Positions 23,659 through 33,035 of a stretch of 64,000 nucleotides of DNA are shown in pieces. The position numbers were made by a program, and so were the translations under genes. Numbering within the stretch: position 1 is the first letter of the stretch; the number at the start of each line of letters is the position of its first letter. Below the pieces are notes generated by a model. It was not told the origin of the DNA. It ran no database searches and saw only the letters and a list, made by a program, of their open reading frames with translations. The stretch spans positions 40,242 through 104,241 of the forward strand of contig JAEXRW010000023.1 of the NCBI GenBank assembly GCA_023454175.1, written 5' to 3'. This DNA is from Bacillota bacterium (lineage in GTDB: Bacteria > Bacillota > Clostridia > Christensenellales > JAEXRW01).

Positions 23659-26600
23659 TTATCTCTTCTCCATATAATCAATGACCGAGCAGCATTGGGG
23701 ATGCTGACACATATATTGAATGATGTCAGGGAAACGATTACCAACAATTTTCGTATTATTTAGGTAAATGATATCGCCAACAATAATGAGAAGTCTCTTA
23801 GCCCTGGAAAAAGCAACATTTAACCTTTTTTCTTCTTTTAAAAAACCAATTTTACTATGGATATTACTACTTCTAACTGTAGAATACATTATTATATCTT
23901 TTTGATTACCTTGAAAAGCATCAACTGAGTTAATGGATATTTTCTTTAGAGCTTTCATCTCCATATCAGAAGTATATTGGCTAATTAATCTTTTTTGTGC
24001 ACTATAAGGTGTTATAATTCCAACATCATAATTAATGTCTACAATGTCATTATCAATGCATTTTAGTTGCTCTTTAATTATTCGAGCTTCTAACTTATTA
24101 TGATAAGTATAGTTGGAGCTTTCAAGCTGGACTGATTCTTCAAATCTATTAGCGAAATTTGAAGTACTAATCCACACTATTGCCTTATCCTTGTAACTTT
24201 CCAGGTTATGAGATAATTCCTCTTCTGATAAACCATTCTGTATTTTACTTTCATAAAATATCTCACTTATCATAGAGCCAATACATGGATGCATTCTATA
24301 TTGGGTTGATAGGAACTGCCTATTATCATCGGGTAACTGCTTATACCATTTGTCAAACACTCCATCATAAATTGTTTGAATATTCATATTTGAACGGCTA
24401 AATTCTGTTTTCTTTTTCTCAAGTAATTCAGTATCCAATATTGGTGGGAGTTGATTTTGGTCACCAACTAAAATTATCTTTTCAGCTCTTACTATCGGAA
24501 TTAGTAGTTCAGTGAAAGTTGCTTTTGCGGCTTCATCAATAATGACATATTCAAATTTCATGTTATTTACAGATTGATTCGAGTTAAAGCCAGTACAAGT
24601 CCCTGCAATTATAGTAGAGTTTCGAACAAAATAATCATGAATATTCTCATCTTGTGATAATCTTTCGGACCACTCTTTTTGAATCAGCAGGTACTGAAAT
24701 TCTCGCTTATAAATATAACTTCTATACTTATTTTCAAAGCTTTCAATAATTCTTGTTAGTTCTGTAGATTGTGCCGTATTTGAAGCAGTACTTTTCAATT
24801 TTGCATTATAATAATTTTCAAATTCACTTTGTTCAATTCCATATTCTATAAGTAACTGAGTAGAAAATTCATTGCTTCTTTTAATTACATCCTTTTTCCA
24901 TTTGTCTTTTATATAATCAACTGCATATTTATTTTTAACTGTCTCCGATAAATCCTCATCACGTCCTATTCTAACAATATTAATACCTGCAGGAATACCG
25001 GATTGCAAATCTTCAAGCATATTGTCTACTGCAGAGTGAGCTTGTGAAGCAATCAATATTTTCTTTTCACAAGAATTTACTTCAATATTTTCATTGATAA
25101 CTTGTCTAATTATCTCCACAATAACATTCGTTTTGCCAGTACCTGGAGGGCCTTGTATTACAGCAAACTCTTTTGCATATAAAGCCTTTTTAACAGCTTG
25201 CTGTTGTGAAGAATCAAGTTTTGTATTAAAGAGTTGAATTTTTTTCGGACGAACAAAAGTATTGGGTGAAGTCACACCAGATAAAATTCCTTTTAAGTTT
25301 GAAGAACTATTATATTCCTCATTTCGGAAACTTATTATTGCATCTTTTTGTTTCCTAATTAAGGCTATTTCACGACGGTAGTCAACACATAATTCCGAAC
25401 TTCTTTTTAGCGTAATTGAGTTCACATTAGAAGAAAGTCTAATTTTTAAATAGTATTTACTCCCTTCATCGATTAATGCTTCTTCAAAGGTTCCTATTTC
25501 AATAGGCTTTGATTTTCCATTTTGGTTTAATTCATATACGAATACAGTACCTTTAGATATGTCATCAAGAATGAGATACATTTCTTGAGAAATTTCAAAC
25601 AGTCCAAAGTCTCCATCCCTGTTGTACGCCGAATATTCAATCTTCTTAATGTTTTCTTTTGCAGCTTCTTCTAATACGTCAAGAAACCTATGCCATGCGG
25701 AATAATTGAGTGCATATTCTTTATCAATATTCTCGCTCGAAATCTCATATGCTTTATGCGCTAAAATCTTATTATACAATTCAAAGTTGTTATTCTCGAC
25801 TGAATTCTGGTTTACTAATTTGAATAATATATCTCCATCAATGTATAAATATTTTCTTCTAATTTTCTCGCGCTCCGATTGGTGCAATTTTGCAAATTTA
25901 AGTATGTGAAATTGTTGGTCATCTTTTTCATATACACATTCCATTAAAAAGTTTATTCCGTAAACTGTGATGACTTCTTCGTCTGTATTTTCATTTTTAA
26001 CTGCAGCATAAGATTCAAGAAAATTCTCAAATAAATCTTCCTTCATTAATTGGTCGTACGTTTTTGAAGAATTAACAAGTGACTTTGATTTCAGGTAATC
26101 GAATTTTCCCGTACTTATATTAAAAGAATATTTAAACTCTGATTTTATGAATCTCTTTATTACTTTAGATAAATCTTTCTCTATATCAAATACATTATCA
26201 TAACCATTGTCTGGTGATACCATTTTTAAAATTATCTTTTTTAATTCGTTATCGATACCCAGGGTGTCCCTTAGATTGTCAATGAACTCATCGGGTGTGG
26301 ATGGTTCTTCTCCAGTAAAAAGATAAAATATTACACAGCCTAAAGAATAGATATCACTTTTTTCAGTTGCATTTTCACTATTAATATGCACTTCAGGAGC
26401 GGAGTAATTATTGGTAGCAAATTGGTAAACTGAATCTTTGTTGACCATATCTTTAATTTTACTAATACCAAAGTCTATCAGCTTAACTTCTAAAGACTCA
26501 GTTATCATTATGTTTCTTGGGTTAATATCTCTATGAATGATTCTATTCTCATGTGCTGTGCTTATCGCATAAATTAATTGCTTAACAATATTGTACTTAT

Positions 26601-26919
26601 CAGGAATGCTTAAATCATCAACGTCTATTTCAGATAAATTTCTTCCTTCAACAAACTCTAAAAATATTATACCGCACTTACCAAGGTTCTCAGTTTCCGA
26701 TACGTCATAATGCTCCATTCGGACTATGTTTTTACACGAACGAAGGAGCGTTAACGCATTAATCTCTCGTTCAAATATCACTCTATATAATGACGTATCA
26801 ATACCGGTGATAACTTTCATTGCATAGTATTTACCGTTCGCTTCGTCAATAATTTTAAATACTTTCGATATTGAATCCTTATTGTCTTTAAGGCTTTTCA
26901 CTTTTTTATAAGGCGGCAT
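23659..26919 (-). CDS. Protein kinase-SF1 helicase fusion (Mokosh MkoA-like)
   Basis: 1086 residues. Residues ~1-270 form a Ser/Thr protein kinase: K35 in YYAMKV, catalytic loop HRDINPRN (129-136) and DFG (149-151). The glycine-rich loop looks degenerate (SLKDNKDSISK). From ~560 a UPF1/Dna2-like superfamily 1 helicase follows: QGPPGTGKTN (~590), VIIDEAAKATF, VGDQNQLPP, STQYRMHP, SVDAFQGNQKD and EKRLNVAFSRAKR. Kinase plus COG1112-type helicase in one chain is the hallmark of MkoA in type I Mokosh, a known anti-phage system. ATG 26919 follows GAGGG. Adjacent to the MkoB-position gene and a KAP NTPase, in one operon. The name is assigned by architecture only. Confidence 0.85.
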   Translation of the reverse strand: MPPYKKVKSLKDNKDSISKVFKIIDEANGKYYAMKVITGIDTSLYRVIFEREINALTLLRSCKNIVRMEHYDVSETENLGKCGIIFLEFVEGRNLSEIDVDDLSIPDKYNIVKQLIYAISTAHENRIIHRDINPRNIMITESLEVKLIDFGISKIKDMVNKDSVYQFATNNYSAPEVHINSENATEKSDIYSLGCVIFYLFTGEEPSTPDEFIDNLRDTLGIDNELKKIILKMVSPDNGYDNVFDIEKDLSKVIKRFIKSEFKYSFNISTGKFDYLKSKSLVNSSKTYDQLMKEDLFENFLESYAAVKNENTDEEVITVYGINFLMECVYEKDDQQFHILKFAKLHQSEREKIRRKYLYIDGDILFKLVNQNSVENNNFELYNKILAHKAYEISSENIDKEYALNYSAWHRFLDVLEEAAKENIKKIEYSAYNRDGDFGLFEISQEMYLILDDISKGTVFVYELNQNGKSKPIEIGTFEEALIDEGSKYYLKIRLSSNVNSITLKRSSELCVDYRREIALIRKQKDAIISFRNEEYNSSSNLKGILSGVTSPNTFVRPKKIQLFNTKLDSSQQQAVKKALYAKEFAVIQGPPGTGKTNVIVEIIRQVINENIEVNSCEKKILIASQAHSAVDNMLEDLQSGIPAGINIVRIGRDEDLSETVKNKYAVDYIKDKWKKDVIKRSNEFSTQLLIEYGIEQSEFENYYNAKLKSTASNTAQSTELTRIIESFENKYRSYIYKREFQYLLIQKEWSERLSQDENIHDYFVRNSTIIAGTCTGFNSNQSVNNMKFEYVIIDEAAKATFTELLIPIVRAEKIILVGDQNQLPPILDTELLEKKKTEFSRSNMNIQTIYDGVFDKWYKQLPDDNRQFLSTQYRMHPCIGSMISEIFYESKIQNGLSEEELSHNLESYKDKAIVWISTSNFANRFEESVQLESSNYTYHNKLEARIIKEQLKCIDNDIVDINYDVGIITPYSAQKRLISQYTSDMEMKALKKISINSVDAFQGNQKDIIMYSTVRSSNIHSKIGFLKEEKRLNVAFSRAKRLLIIVGDIIYLNNTKIVGNRFPDIIQYMCQHPQCCSVIDYMEKR

Positions 26920-27059
26920 TCTTTTTCCCTCGTAAAATGAAGTATGTTAAAAATTGACGTAATTACTTAAGTACGGGAAAACAAACGTGACAATGCAATG
27001 CATATTATATCATATATTGGGAATAATTTAGAAATTATATTATAAAATGTTTTCTATTA

Positions 27060-27305
27060 TCAAAGGGTTTCTAATGTTTTAATTTCTTGTTCTATAGCTT
27101 CAAAGAGTTTTTTAAGTTCTTCAAGTGTTAGAGTAACGCCTTTACCCATTTTTGAATGGTCGGGAGACCAATCGCGAAGGTCGTATTTAGGTTCATGCCC
27201 GCTCCATGATACTATATTTAATTCACGTAACCAGCCACTTTTAGATGAGGATAACACACCGATATTATTAATGATTTCAAATTGTACTTCTTCTGAATTT
27301 TTCAT
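27060..27305 (-). CDS. YdbC/PC4-like single-strand DNA-binding protein
   Basis: 81 residues closely matching the YdbC pattern: FEIINNIGVLSSSKSGWLRE, LNIVSWSGHEPKYDLRDW and SPDHSKMGKGVTLTLEEL. YdbC of lactococci is a PC4-type homodimer that binds single-stranded DNA or RNA. It lies 21 bp downstream of the large helicase-nuclease gene on the same strand, so the two are likely co-transcribed and it may feed single strands to, or shield them from, that enzyme. YdbC-like proteins are also ordinary host proteins, so a defence role is inference from position. Confidence 0.85.
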   Translation of the reverse strand: MKNSEEVQFEIINNIGVLSSSKSGWLRELNIVSWSGHEPKYDLRDWSPDHSKMGKGVTLTLEELKKLFEAIEQEIKTLETL

Positions 27306-27326
27306 ATTTATTGCCCCTATCGTAAG

Positions 27327-30300
27327 TTATTTAATACATCTCCACGCAGACCTGTTTCCTGTAGCAATAGCCCCGCGGGGGTTAAATTCAAAAATGTATC
27401 CTTTTGTTTTAAGAAAATCAATCTCCCTGTTCAAATCACCTAAAACCCATATTATCCTGCTGGTTTTTCTGTTATCAATAACCTCATACCCTTTTTGCCT
27501 TAAATAAACGACTATATCAAACACGCCTATGGGGGGTGGGTTGTTATGTTTCATTTCACGGGTTAAATTGGGAACCTTAATTATTGTGTGGGATGTGCTC
27601 TTCATATCATCAATAGTTAATTGGGTCGGCTTGGAGGTAACTGGCGGAGTGATAGAAACAGACTCCTTTGGGGGAATCTTAAAATCAGGTATTTTTAAGA
27701 AATTGCTCTTAGAATCTTCTTTCTTTGCATCTGAATCTTTCCGTTTAGGCTCACCCCATGCTTTTCGTTTTGCTTTTTCAGGATTGGAAATAATTCCTCC
27801 ACCTGCAAGAATCTCATAAGCCCTTTTAATTATCATATCTTTGAGCTGGTTATTATTTGAATTTTCACTTGTCTGATGTTGAGCTGGAAATATTTCATGT
27901 TCTTCAAGTTCTTTGATTACTTCTGTTATTGTTAAGTCTTGATTTCTAAAAAATTTGCTGCCTCTGATTCTAATGAACTGCCAACCGAGTCGTTCAAGGA
28001 TTGCTTGCCTCGACATATCCTCAATGAGTTTTTCTGGGGTATGGTATTTTTCCCCATCACACTCAATAACCACTCGCTTACCATCATATTCAACAACAAT
28101 ATCTAAACGGTATGACCCCACAGGCCATTGAGGTTGAACGCAGTATCCTCTTTGTGATAATGCACGAATAACCAATCTCTCAAATTCAGACTCTGCCTTT
28201 TTAAGATTAAGGTTAATAGAATTCTCTGCTGCCTCTGGGTCAAGAGCATGTTTTATAAGACTTCCTCGTATGTCGCCTGACTTTAAATCGTTATCTGGAT
28301 TAAGTGAATGTATCACCCATAACTGGTCCTTAGCTCGACTCGCTGCAACGTTGTACCTCTTAGCATACAAATCATTATAACCATCCTCTCTACGAGGTAA
28401 AGGAATTCCGTTACCACGAGGTGAATCCACCATCGAGATGAAAATTACATCTCTTTCATCTCCTTGGAAATGCGAAGGATTACCACATAGAATTTGATGC
28501 TTTTCATATTGAGATTCTTCAAGGTTTAACCTAAGCATTTCGTCTATCAACAGGGCTTGTTCATCGCCGACGATTGACATTACCCCGAAGGATGCATCTT
28601 TGTACTCATTAAACTCTGTGCATGCCTTTAATAATGAAACAATTGTTTCAGCCTCAGTCTTATTAACTTTTAATTCAGATGTCCCCTCAACTTTATATGC
28701 AATGGTATGGGGCTTTCGCTGGACCAAGCTGCAATCGCGCATAGGCAGGATATCGCCGTTATAAGAATGTCTATTGCTAAATTCAATAATTGGTTTGGCG
28801 CAACGGAAATGTTCTTTTAGCCTTATTGGTTCAAAGGACCAATTGGCCATATCATATACTGACAATAATTCATTATACAACCCAGCATTAGGGATACCTT
28901 TCAAATATTCTCTTTGAAGTTGTTCAACAGTACTAATATCTAATCCAACAGAAACTGGTGTAACCTGTTTATTATCACCAACAACTATGACCTTTTTACC
29001 AAGGTAGAGAGCAACAAGACCCATAACATCTACCTGGCTGGCTTCATCTATTATTACAACATCAAATTTCGTTTCACCTGGGTTAAAGTTCTCCATAACT
29101 CTATTAAGAGGCATAATCCAAACTGGAACAGAACTCTGGCATAATTTCATTTGTTCCTTTGCTTGATGAATGAGAGACCGGGCTCTTTTCCCTTTGCCGG
29201 AACCAATTAATTTGACCATGCTTGCCCAACCAGCAAGTGCCATCTTCTTTTTTAAATCTTTTATAGATAAAAGTTCCGCAAACCATGCTTTTTTGTTAAT
29301 GAGCTCTTCAGTTGTATCCATTAATGCGTAATTTAATCGTTCTATATTGTGTTGGACCTTGGTTATATTTAGGTTAGCCCTCCTGTCAAGCTCTTGATTT
29401 AACTGGGACCATAGCCAAGCTTCATTTGGTGAAGCAGGTGGAATGGATGCAGCATGAATATCTTCTCGCATTCTAATTGCTCGTTCCCATTGAGGCGCTA
29501 AATTCTTCAACTTCAAAAGCAAATTCAAACGCACGTGATAAAAAGGTTTAAGTTTATCTAATTCTAATAACTTGTTATAAATAATTGTATATCCATTAGG
29601 GTCTTTTTCCTTGACATAATTTTTTAGTTCGTTTAGTAAAATGCAACTTGACAATTTATTTAAGTGTTGAAGGTATTGTTGAAGTTCCTTTTTTGCATTT
29701 TCTATAGTACAATGCTTAACCTCAGGTTCTATGAGCACTGGTAGGGCTTCGGTTAATGCATACAGAAGCCTTTCAATGTCCCCATATTCGGATGGAATAA
29801 ATGAGATACCCGAATAAAAGTTCTCCCAGTCAAAACCACTTTCTATCAATAGTAATTTTAGAACAAGCCAATCATTTTCAAACCAATCAATATATTGTTT
29901 AGCCTTAGAACTCCACTCTTTCATTGAAATTTCTACTTTTGTAGCATTACTTAAATCAGGGCCGCCATAAGCCGTTATCATTTTTTTGAATATGGATTGA
30001 AGGTTGATTTGCCTCAGTTTATAGGAGATGAATAGTTGAAGTACTTCAAAGTGTCTTTTGGTAGTCGGAGGAGAATTATTGATTTTACATGTCTCAATAA
30101 GATGTTTCCAATCAGGTTTTAGAACTAAGGCGATTTTTGGTAATGTCTTATTATCTTTAAACTTTAAAAGTATTTCATTTAGGCATAATAAGGTGGCTTC
30201 GGTTAGTTTTTCATTAGGAACCGATATATCATATTCTAATACTATTGCTCCTACCTTGGCTCCAAGTTCTATAACCTCATCAATACTTTGAAAAAGCATC

Positions 30301-32249
30301 TCCCATGGTTTGAAATACAAAGAACGGTTACTTCCTGCAAACGCAGCAGAATATTTCCACTCTTGGGGGTCCGAAAATAATTCTCGTGTTTCGTTAAGAA
30401 TATTCTTAATTTTTCTCAGTATTTCAATCTTTTGTTCACCCTTTATGGCTTTCCAAAAATGATTGTCACACTCTGTGATTTCGCTACTGTTTATTATCTC
30501 TACAATACTTCTATAGTCTTGGGGATTTACTAATTCGTTTATATCCGGAAGAGATGAGGAAAGATACGTTTCGTTTTCCTTATTAATAATCTCATTTGTG
30601 TGGTATAGTTCCTCAAGTTCTTCGCTACGTAATAGCATAGGAGTAAATGGAGCTACTCTACCAGGTATCCACCCATATTTTTCTTCATTATCGCCAACAT
30701 ATTTGGCAGCTTCTTTAGGGCTATAATCTGTTCCTAAGAAAGTAATAGGGTCATATTCAGAATCAATAATAGCTTTTAAATTTCGTTTCTCTTGAGCTAA
30801 ATCGTTTAGAATCCTTTCTCTCTTTTCCTCCAATTGTAAAGCGGCTTTATTAAGAGTCTCTGGATTATCTTTGGTAGCATGGCTATTAATATTATTGATA
30901 GCTTCCTCAAGTTGTTGCTTACTTTCATCCAAAAGACTCACGCATAATGGCTGGAGAGTTTTGGGAAGTTGACCTCTAAGAACTTTCAGAGCTTTCGAAG
31001 AATAACTGGTGACCAATATGTTTTTGCCTTGAGCCATAAAATGTCCAATTAGATTTGCTATAGTGTGTGTTTTCCCCGTACCAGGAGGTCCTTGAACTAA
31101 TACTGAGTTAGAATAGGCAATTTTCTGAGCAATTAATAATTGTTCTTCGTTGGCCGGTTTAGAAAACAGGATATCTCTTGAGATACCGTTAACTCTAAAA
31201 AGTTTGCCTTCCAATGATTCGTCAGAATATAGTCCTTCAATAGGTACATTTGATTCTCCTATTCCAGCGATATTTATTAAGCACGATGGTAGTTTTTCAG
31301 AATCTTTAATATCGTCTAAAATATTATTGATGCTTGATAAGTAGTCGCTTTCCCTTTTACGAACAAAAAACACCGGTGCCCGATATGAAATTAGCTCTGC
31401 GTTTCCTCCCTCAACATTATTCTTATTTTCTAAATAAATCCCTTTTGGGGAGAAAGCTTGAACCATTTCCTTAACTAAATTATCGACACTCTCGCCATCA
31501 TAAGGATATAGACTATCCTCCTCAATTTTCTCAGTGAAAAAAGAGGTCTTGCTTGTATCAATTTTAGGAATGTTGCGGATGAATCTACTATACAATTCAG
31601 TAGATTTTTCAGTAGGGGATATCGTAAATTCAGGTATACTCGGTTCAAAATCAAGCTGCACCCTTAATAATAAGACTGGATGCTCATATCCGTTATCAGG
31701 ACAATAAAAAAAACCGTCACCAAGAATAAGTTCTATACGGTCTCCTTCACGATTAAAAAGAGTATGGAGGCTATAAATTTTTTCATATACTCTTGATGCT
31801 TTCCTGGCTATTTTTTCTTCCTCAGCCCATTCTCGACGTGATAGTACCCATTTATTAAATGACTGTGTTCTTTCTTCATCATCATTAAATAATTCTAATT
31901 TTGTTTTCTCTTCAAAACCTTCTTTATAAGTAATCTCTTTACTCTGTATTGGGCTAATCTCAGTAAAGGGGTCAGCCCAGTCACCTTCAATCCATTCTTT
32001 AAGCGCCTCAGGTAGTAAAGGGCATTCGGTAAGATTAGGGCGCCTTACTTTTAGAATATAGTCTTCGTTTTCTTTTGTCTCTTTACAGCTGAACGGTTGT
32101 CCTATTGAAATAGTCTCATATTCTGGGATTTCATCGAGGCTAATTTTCCACTCATATTTTTTCATGTCAGGAACTATTGGGTATTTCAATTCATATAGTG
32201 CCTTAACAAAATTGAAGATTTGAATTGCCCTGTCAGTAACTATGCTCAT
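27327..32249 (-). CDS. Large SF1 helicase-nuclease (AAA / MTES-1575-type endonuclease)
   Basis: 1640 residues. N-terminal ~350 residues unassigned. Superfamily 1 helicase halves: GPPGTGKTHTIANL (~387-400), VVIIDEASQVD (~1060), VVGDNKQVTP, LKEHFRC, GDERDVIFISM and YNVAASRAKDQL. A long helical insertion separates Walker A from Walker B. From ~1345 a Vsr/MTES-1575-like nuclease follows: ALSQRGYCVQPQWPVGSYRLDIVVEYDGKRVVIECDGEKYH, with D and ExDG matching the D...ExK-like fold, then RLGWQFIRIRGSKF. A Pro-rich linker leads to a ~70-residue terminal domain. Single-chain helicase-nucleases of this shape are common in defence islands. It is the rightmost cargo gene, with its own promoter and YdbC downstream. 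Confidence 0.85.
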   Translation of the reverse strand: MSIVTDRAIQIFNFVKALYELKYPIVPDMKKYEWKISLDEIPEYETISIGQPFSCKETKENEDYILKVRRPNLTECPLLPEALKEWIEGDWADPFTEISPIQSKEITYKEGFEEKTKLELFNDDEERTQSFNKWVLSRREWAEEEKIARKASRVYEKIYSLHTLFNREGDRIELILGDGFFYCPDNGYEHPVLLLRVQLDFEPSIPEFTISPTEKSTELYSRFIRNIPKIDTSKTSFFTEKIEEDSLYPYDGESVDNLVKEMVQAFSPKGIYLENKNNVEGGNAELISYRAPVFFVRKRESDYLSSINNILDDIKDSEKLPSCLINIAGIGESNVPIEGLYSDESLEGKLFRVNGISRDILFSKPANEEQLLIAQKIAYSNSVLVQGPPGTGKTHTIANLIGHFMAQGKNILVTSYSSKALKVLRGQLPKTLQPLCVSLLDESKQQLEEAINNINSHATKDNPETLNKAALQLEEKRERILNDLAQEKRNLKAIIDSEYDPITFLGTDYSPKEAAKYVGDNEEKYGWIPGRVAPFTPMLLRSEELEELYHTNEIINKENETYLSSSLPDINELVNPQDYRSIVEIINSSEITECDNHFWKAIKGEQKIEILRKIKNILNETRELFSDPQEWKYSAAFAGSNRSLYFKPWEMLFQSIDEVIELGAKVGAIVLEYDISVPNEKLTEATLLCLNEILLKFKDNKTLPKIALVLKPDWKHLIETCKINNSPPTTKRHFEVLQLFISYKLRQINLQSIFKKMITAYGGPDLSNATKVEISMKEWSSKAKQYIDWFENDWLVLKLLLIESGFDWENFYSGISFIPSEYGDIERLLYALTEALPVLIEPEVKHCTIENAKKELQQYLQHLNKLSSCILLNELKNYVKEKDPNGYTIIYNKLLELDKLKPFYHVRLNLLLKLKNLAPQWERAIRMREDIHAASIPPASPNEAWLWSQLNQELDRRANLNITKVQHNIERLNYALMDTTEELINKKAWFAELLSIKDLKKKMALAGWASMVKLIGSGKGKRARSLIHQAKEQMKLCQSSVPVWIMPLNRVMENFNPGETKFDVVIIDEASQVDVMGLVALYLGKKVIVVGDNKQVTPVSVGLDISTVEQLQREYLKGIPNAGLYNELLSVYDMANWSFEPIRLKEHFRCAKPIIEFSNRHSYNGDILPMRDCSLVQRKPHTIAYKVEGTSELKVNKTEAETIVSLLKACTEFNEYKDASFGVMSIVGDEQALLIDEMLRLNLEESQYEKHQILCGNPSHFQGDERDVIFISMVDSPRGNGIPLPRREDGYNDLYAKRYNVAASRAKDQLWVIHSLNPDNDLKSGDIRGSLIKHALDPEAAENSINLNLKKAESEFERLVIRALSQRGYCVQPQWPVGSYRLDIVVEYDGKRVVIECDGEKYHTPEKLIEDMSRQAILERLGWQFIRIRGSKFFRNQDLTITEVIKELEEHEIFPAQHQTSENSNNNQLKDMIIKRAYEILAGGGIISNPEKAKRKAWGEPKRKDSDAKKEDSKSNFLKIPDFKIPPKESVSITPPVTSKPTQLTIDDMKSTSHTIIKVPNLTREMKHNNPPPIGVFDIVVYLRQKGYEVIDNRKTSRIIWVLGDLNREIDFLKTKGYIFEFNPRGAIATGNRSAWRCIK

Positions 32250-32306
32250 TTCTAACCCTCGAATTGAAGTATTTATTATAGGTCAAATAAGGAAATACTA
32301 TAAAAT

Positions 32307-32333
32307 ATTATAACATAGCACATGTACAGACAA
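32307..32333 (-). promoter_or_regulatory. Candidate extended -10 promoter of the helicase-nuclease gene
   Basis: On the minus strand TGTTATAAT gives an extended -10 (TATAAT 32307-32312) with TTGTCT (32328-32333) 15 bp upstream, about 60 bp before ATG 32249. It faces inward from the right transposon end. Confidence 0.5.
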
Positions 32334-32407
32334 AAGGTCTTACAAGATTTCAAAATATGTTTTATTATTACGTTTTTCGTGGCTACCTGAGAATGAAGTA
32401 AAGGTTT

Positions 32408-32429
32408 ATGACAAGCGACGGTAGAAAAT
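32408..32429. repeat. Transposase-binding-type repeat R1
   Basis: Read inward from the right end it is TTTCTACCGTCGCTTGTCAT, matching L1 and L2 at the left end in the conserved TTTCTA and TTGTCAT parts. Inferred TnsB site. Confidence 0.65.
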
Positions 32430-32430
32430 A

Positions 32431-32455
32431 TGACAATGTTAATTATTCGACGACA
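32431..32455. repeat. Right terminal repeat of the transposon, completing yaiI
   Basis: Plus strand reads TGACAATGTTAATTATTC then GACGACA, ending at 32455. Read outward-in on the minus strand it is TGTCGTCGA then ATAATTAACATTGTCA. Bases 32443-32455 supply the final V-V-E codons and TAA of yaiI. Confidence 0.85.
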
Positions 32456-32877
32456 AGCAGCCGCATGAATGCTTTCGTAAACCTTTCATCGTCTTCCGGT
32501 ATACGTTTCCTCGGCCCTTTTGTCCTTCCCCCGCCGCGCCGTATTTTCTGCCCGATATGCCGCTCCGATAGCAGCCGCTCGATGTTGTCGTCGGTATAGA
32601 CCAGGCCGTTCTGGTTCAGCGCCTTCGCGCCTTTCCCCAGCGCCATGGCCGCCACGCCGTAATCCTGCGTCACCACGATGTCGCCGCGCGCCACACGGTT
32701 GATCAGCGCGATGTCCACGCTGTCCCTGCCCTTTTCCACCGTGATGATGGTCGCGTACCCGTCGTTCAGTTCGTGGCTCGTATCGATCACCATCGTCACG
32801 GGCAGGCCGTATTCCCTGGCGATCTTCACGATGATATGCTTCACCGGGCATGCGTCTGCGTCCACAAATATCCGCAT
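32443..32877 (-). CDS. yaiI: YaiI/UPF0178 family protein, target gene of the transposon
   Basis: 144 residues beginning MRIFVDADACPVK, the UPF0178 signature, with VTQDYGVAAMALGKGA and RGGGRTKGPRKR typical of the family, a PIN-like fold of unknown function. An AAGGAG 5 bp before ATG 32877 decides this start over the in-frame upstream ATG at 32913. The last codons (LLVVE, stop) come from the transposon tip; the 5128-side flank would have given LLAVE, so the protein changed by one residue only. Insertion therefore leaves the gene intact, the benign-site strategy of Tn7-type elements. The gene stands alone, upstream of the right end. Confidence 0.88.
   Translation of the reverse strand: MRIFVDADACPVKHIIVKIAREYGLPVTMVIDTSHELNDGYATIITVEKGRDSVDIALINRVARGDIVVTQDYGVAAMALGKGAKALNQNGLVYTDDNIERLLSERHIGQKIRRGGGRTKGPRKRIPEDDERFTKAFMRLLVVE
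32456..32460. repeat. Target site duplication, right copy (AGCAG)
   Basis: Directly follows the ACA tip at 32453-32455 and equals 5123-5127. It lies inside codons of yaiI (CTG CT on the minus strand). Confidence 0.85.
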
Positions 32878-33035
32878 GGTTTCTCCTTGGTCGGATGTTG
32901 AAGTTGAACTCATTATACATCAGGTTTGAATGACCGTGCCAGGGATGTTGGATGTAGTTTGACCCGTAAAAAGGCAAAGCCATTGATGTTCAAATGCCTA
33001 TCTATGAAATCGGTATTATCCGCAAATTGAAATCA

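Larger units (their letters stand above)
5128..32455. mobile_element. Tn7-like transposon with two sets of core genes and defence cargo (27.3 kb)
   Basis: Seen directly: 5'-TGT and ACA-3' tips, near-identical terminal repeats, repeated internal motifs near both ends, a 5-bp direct repeat AGCAG on both sides, and a lower GC content than the flanks. Coding content: tnsA, two tnsB (one split), two tnsC, two tniQ, plus cargo. The element lies at the 3' end of yaiI, and TnsD-size TniQ proteins fit site-specific targeting of a conserved gene's 3' end, as TnsD does with glmS. No CRISPR-Cas genes or arrays are present, so RNA-guided targeting is not indicated. The TnsB set lies in the left half and transcription of the core genes runs leftward. 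Confidence 0.92.

Noticed and set aside
23658..23747. Longer start of the 443-residue MkoB-position protein
   Set aside because: The extra 30 residues lie within the kinase-helicase 3' end in another frame; the ATG at 23657 has its own GGAG site.
5128..32455. CRISPR-associated (CAST) nature of the transposon
   Set aside because: No cas genes, repeat-spacer units or short CAST-type TniQ were seen; TniQ proteins are TnsD-size.
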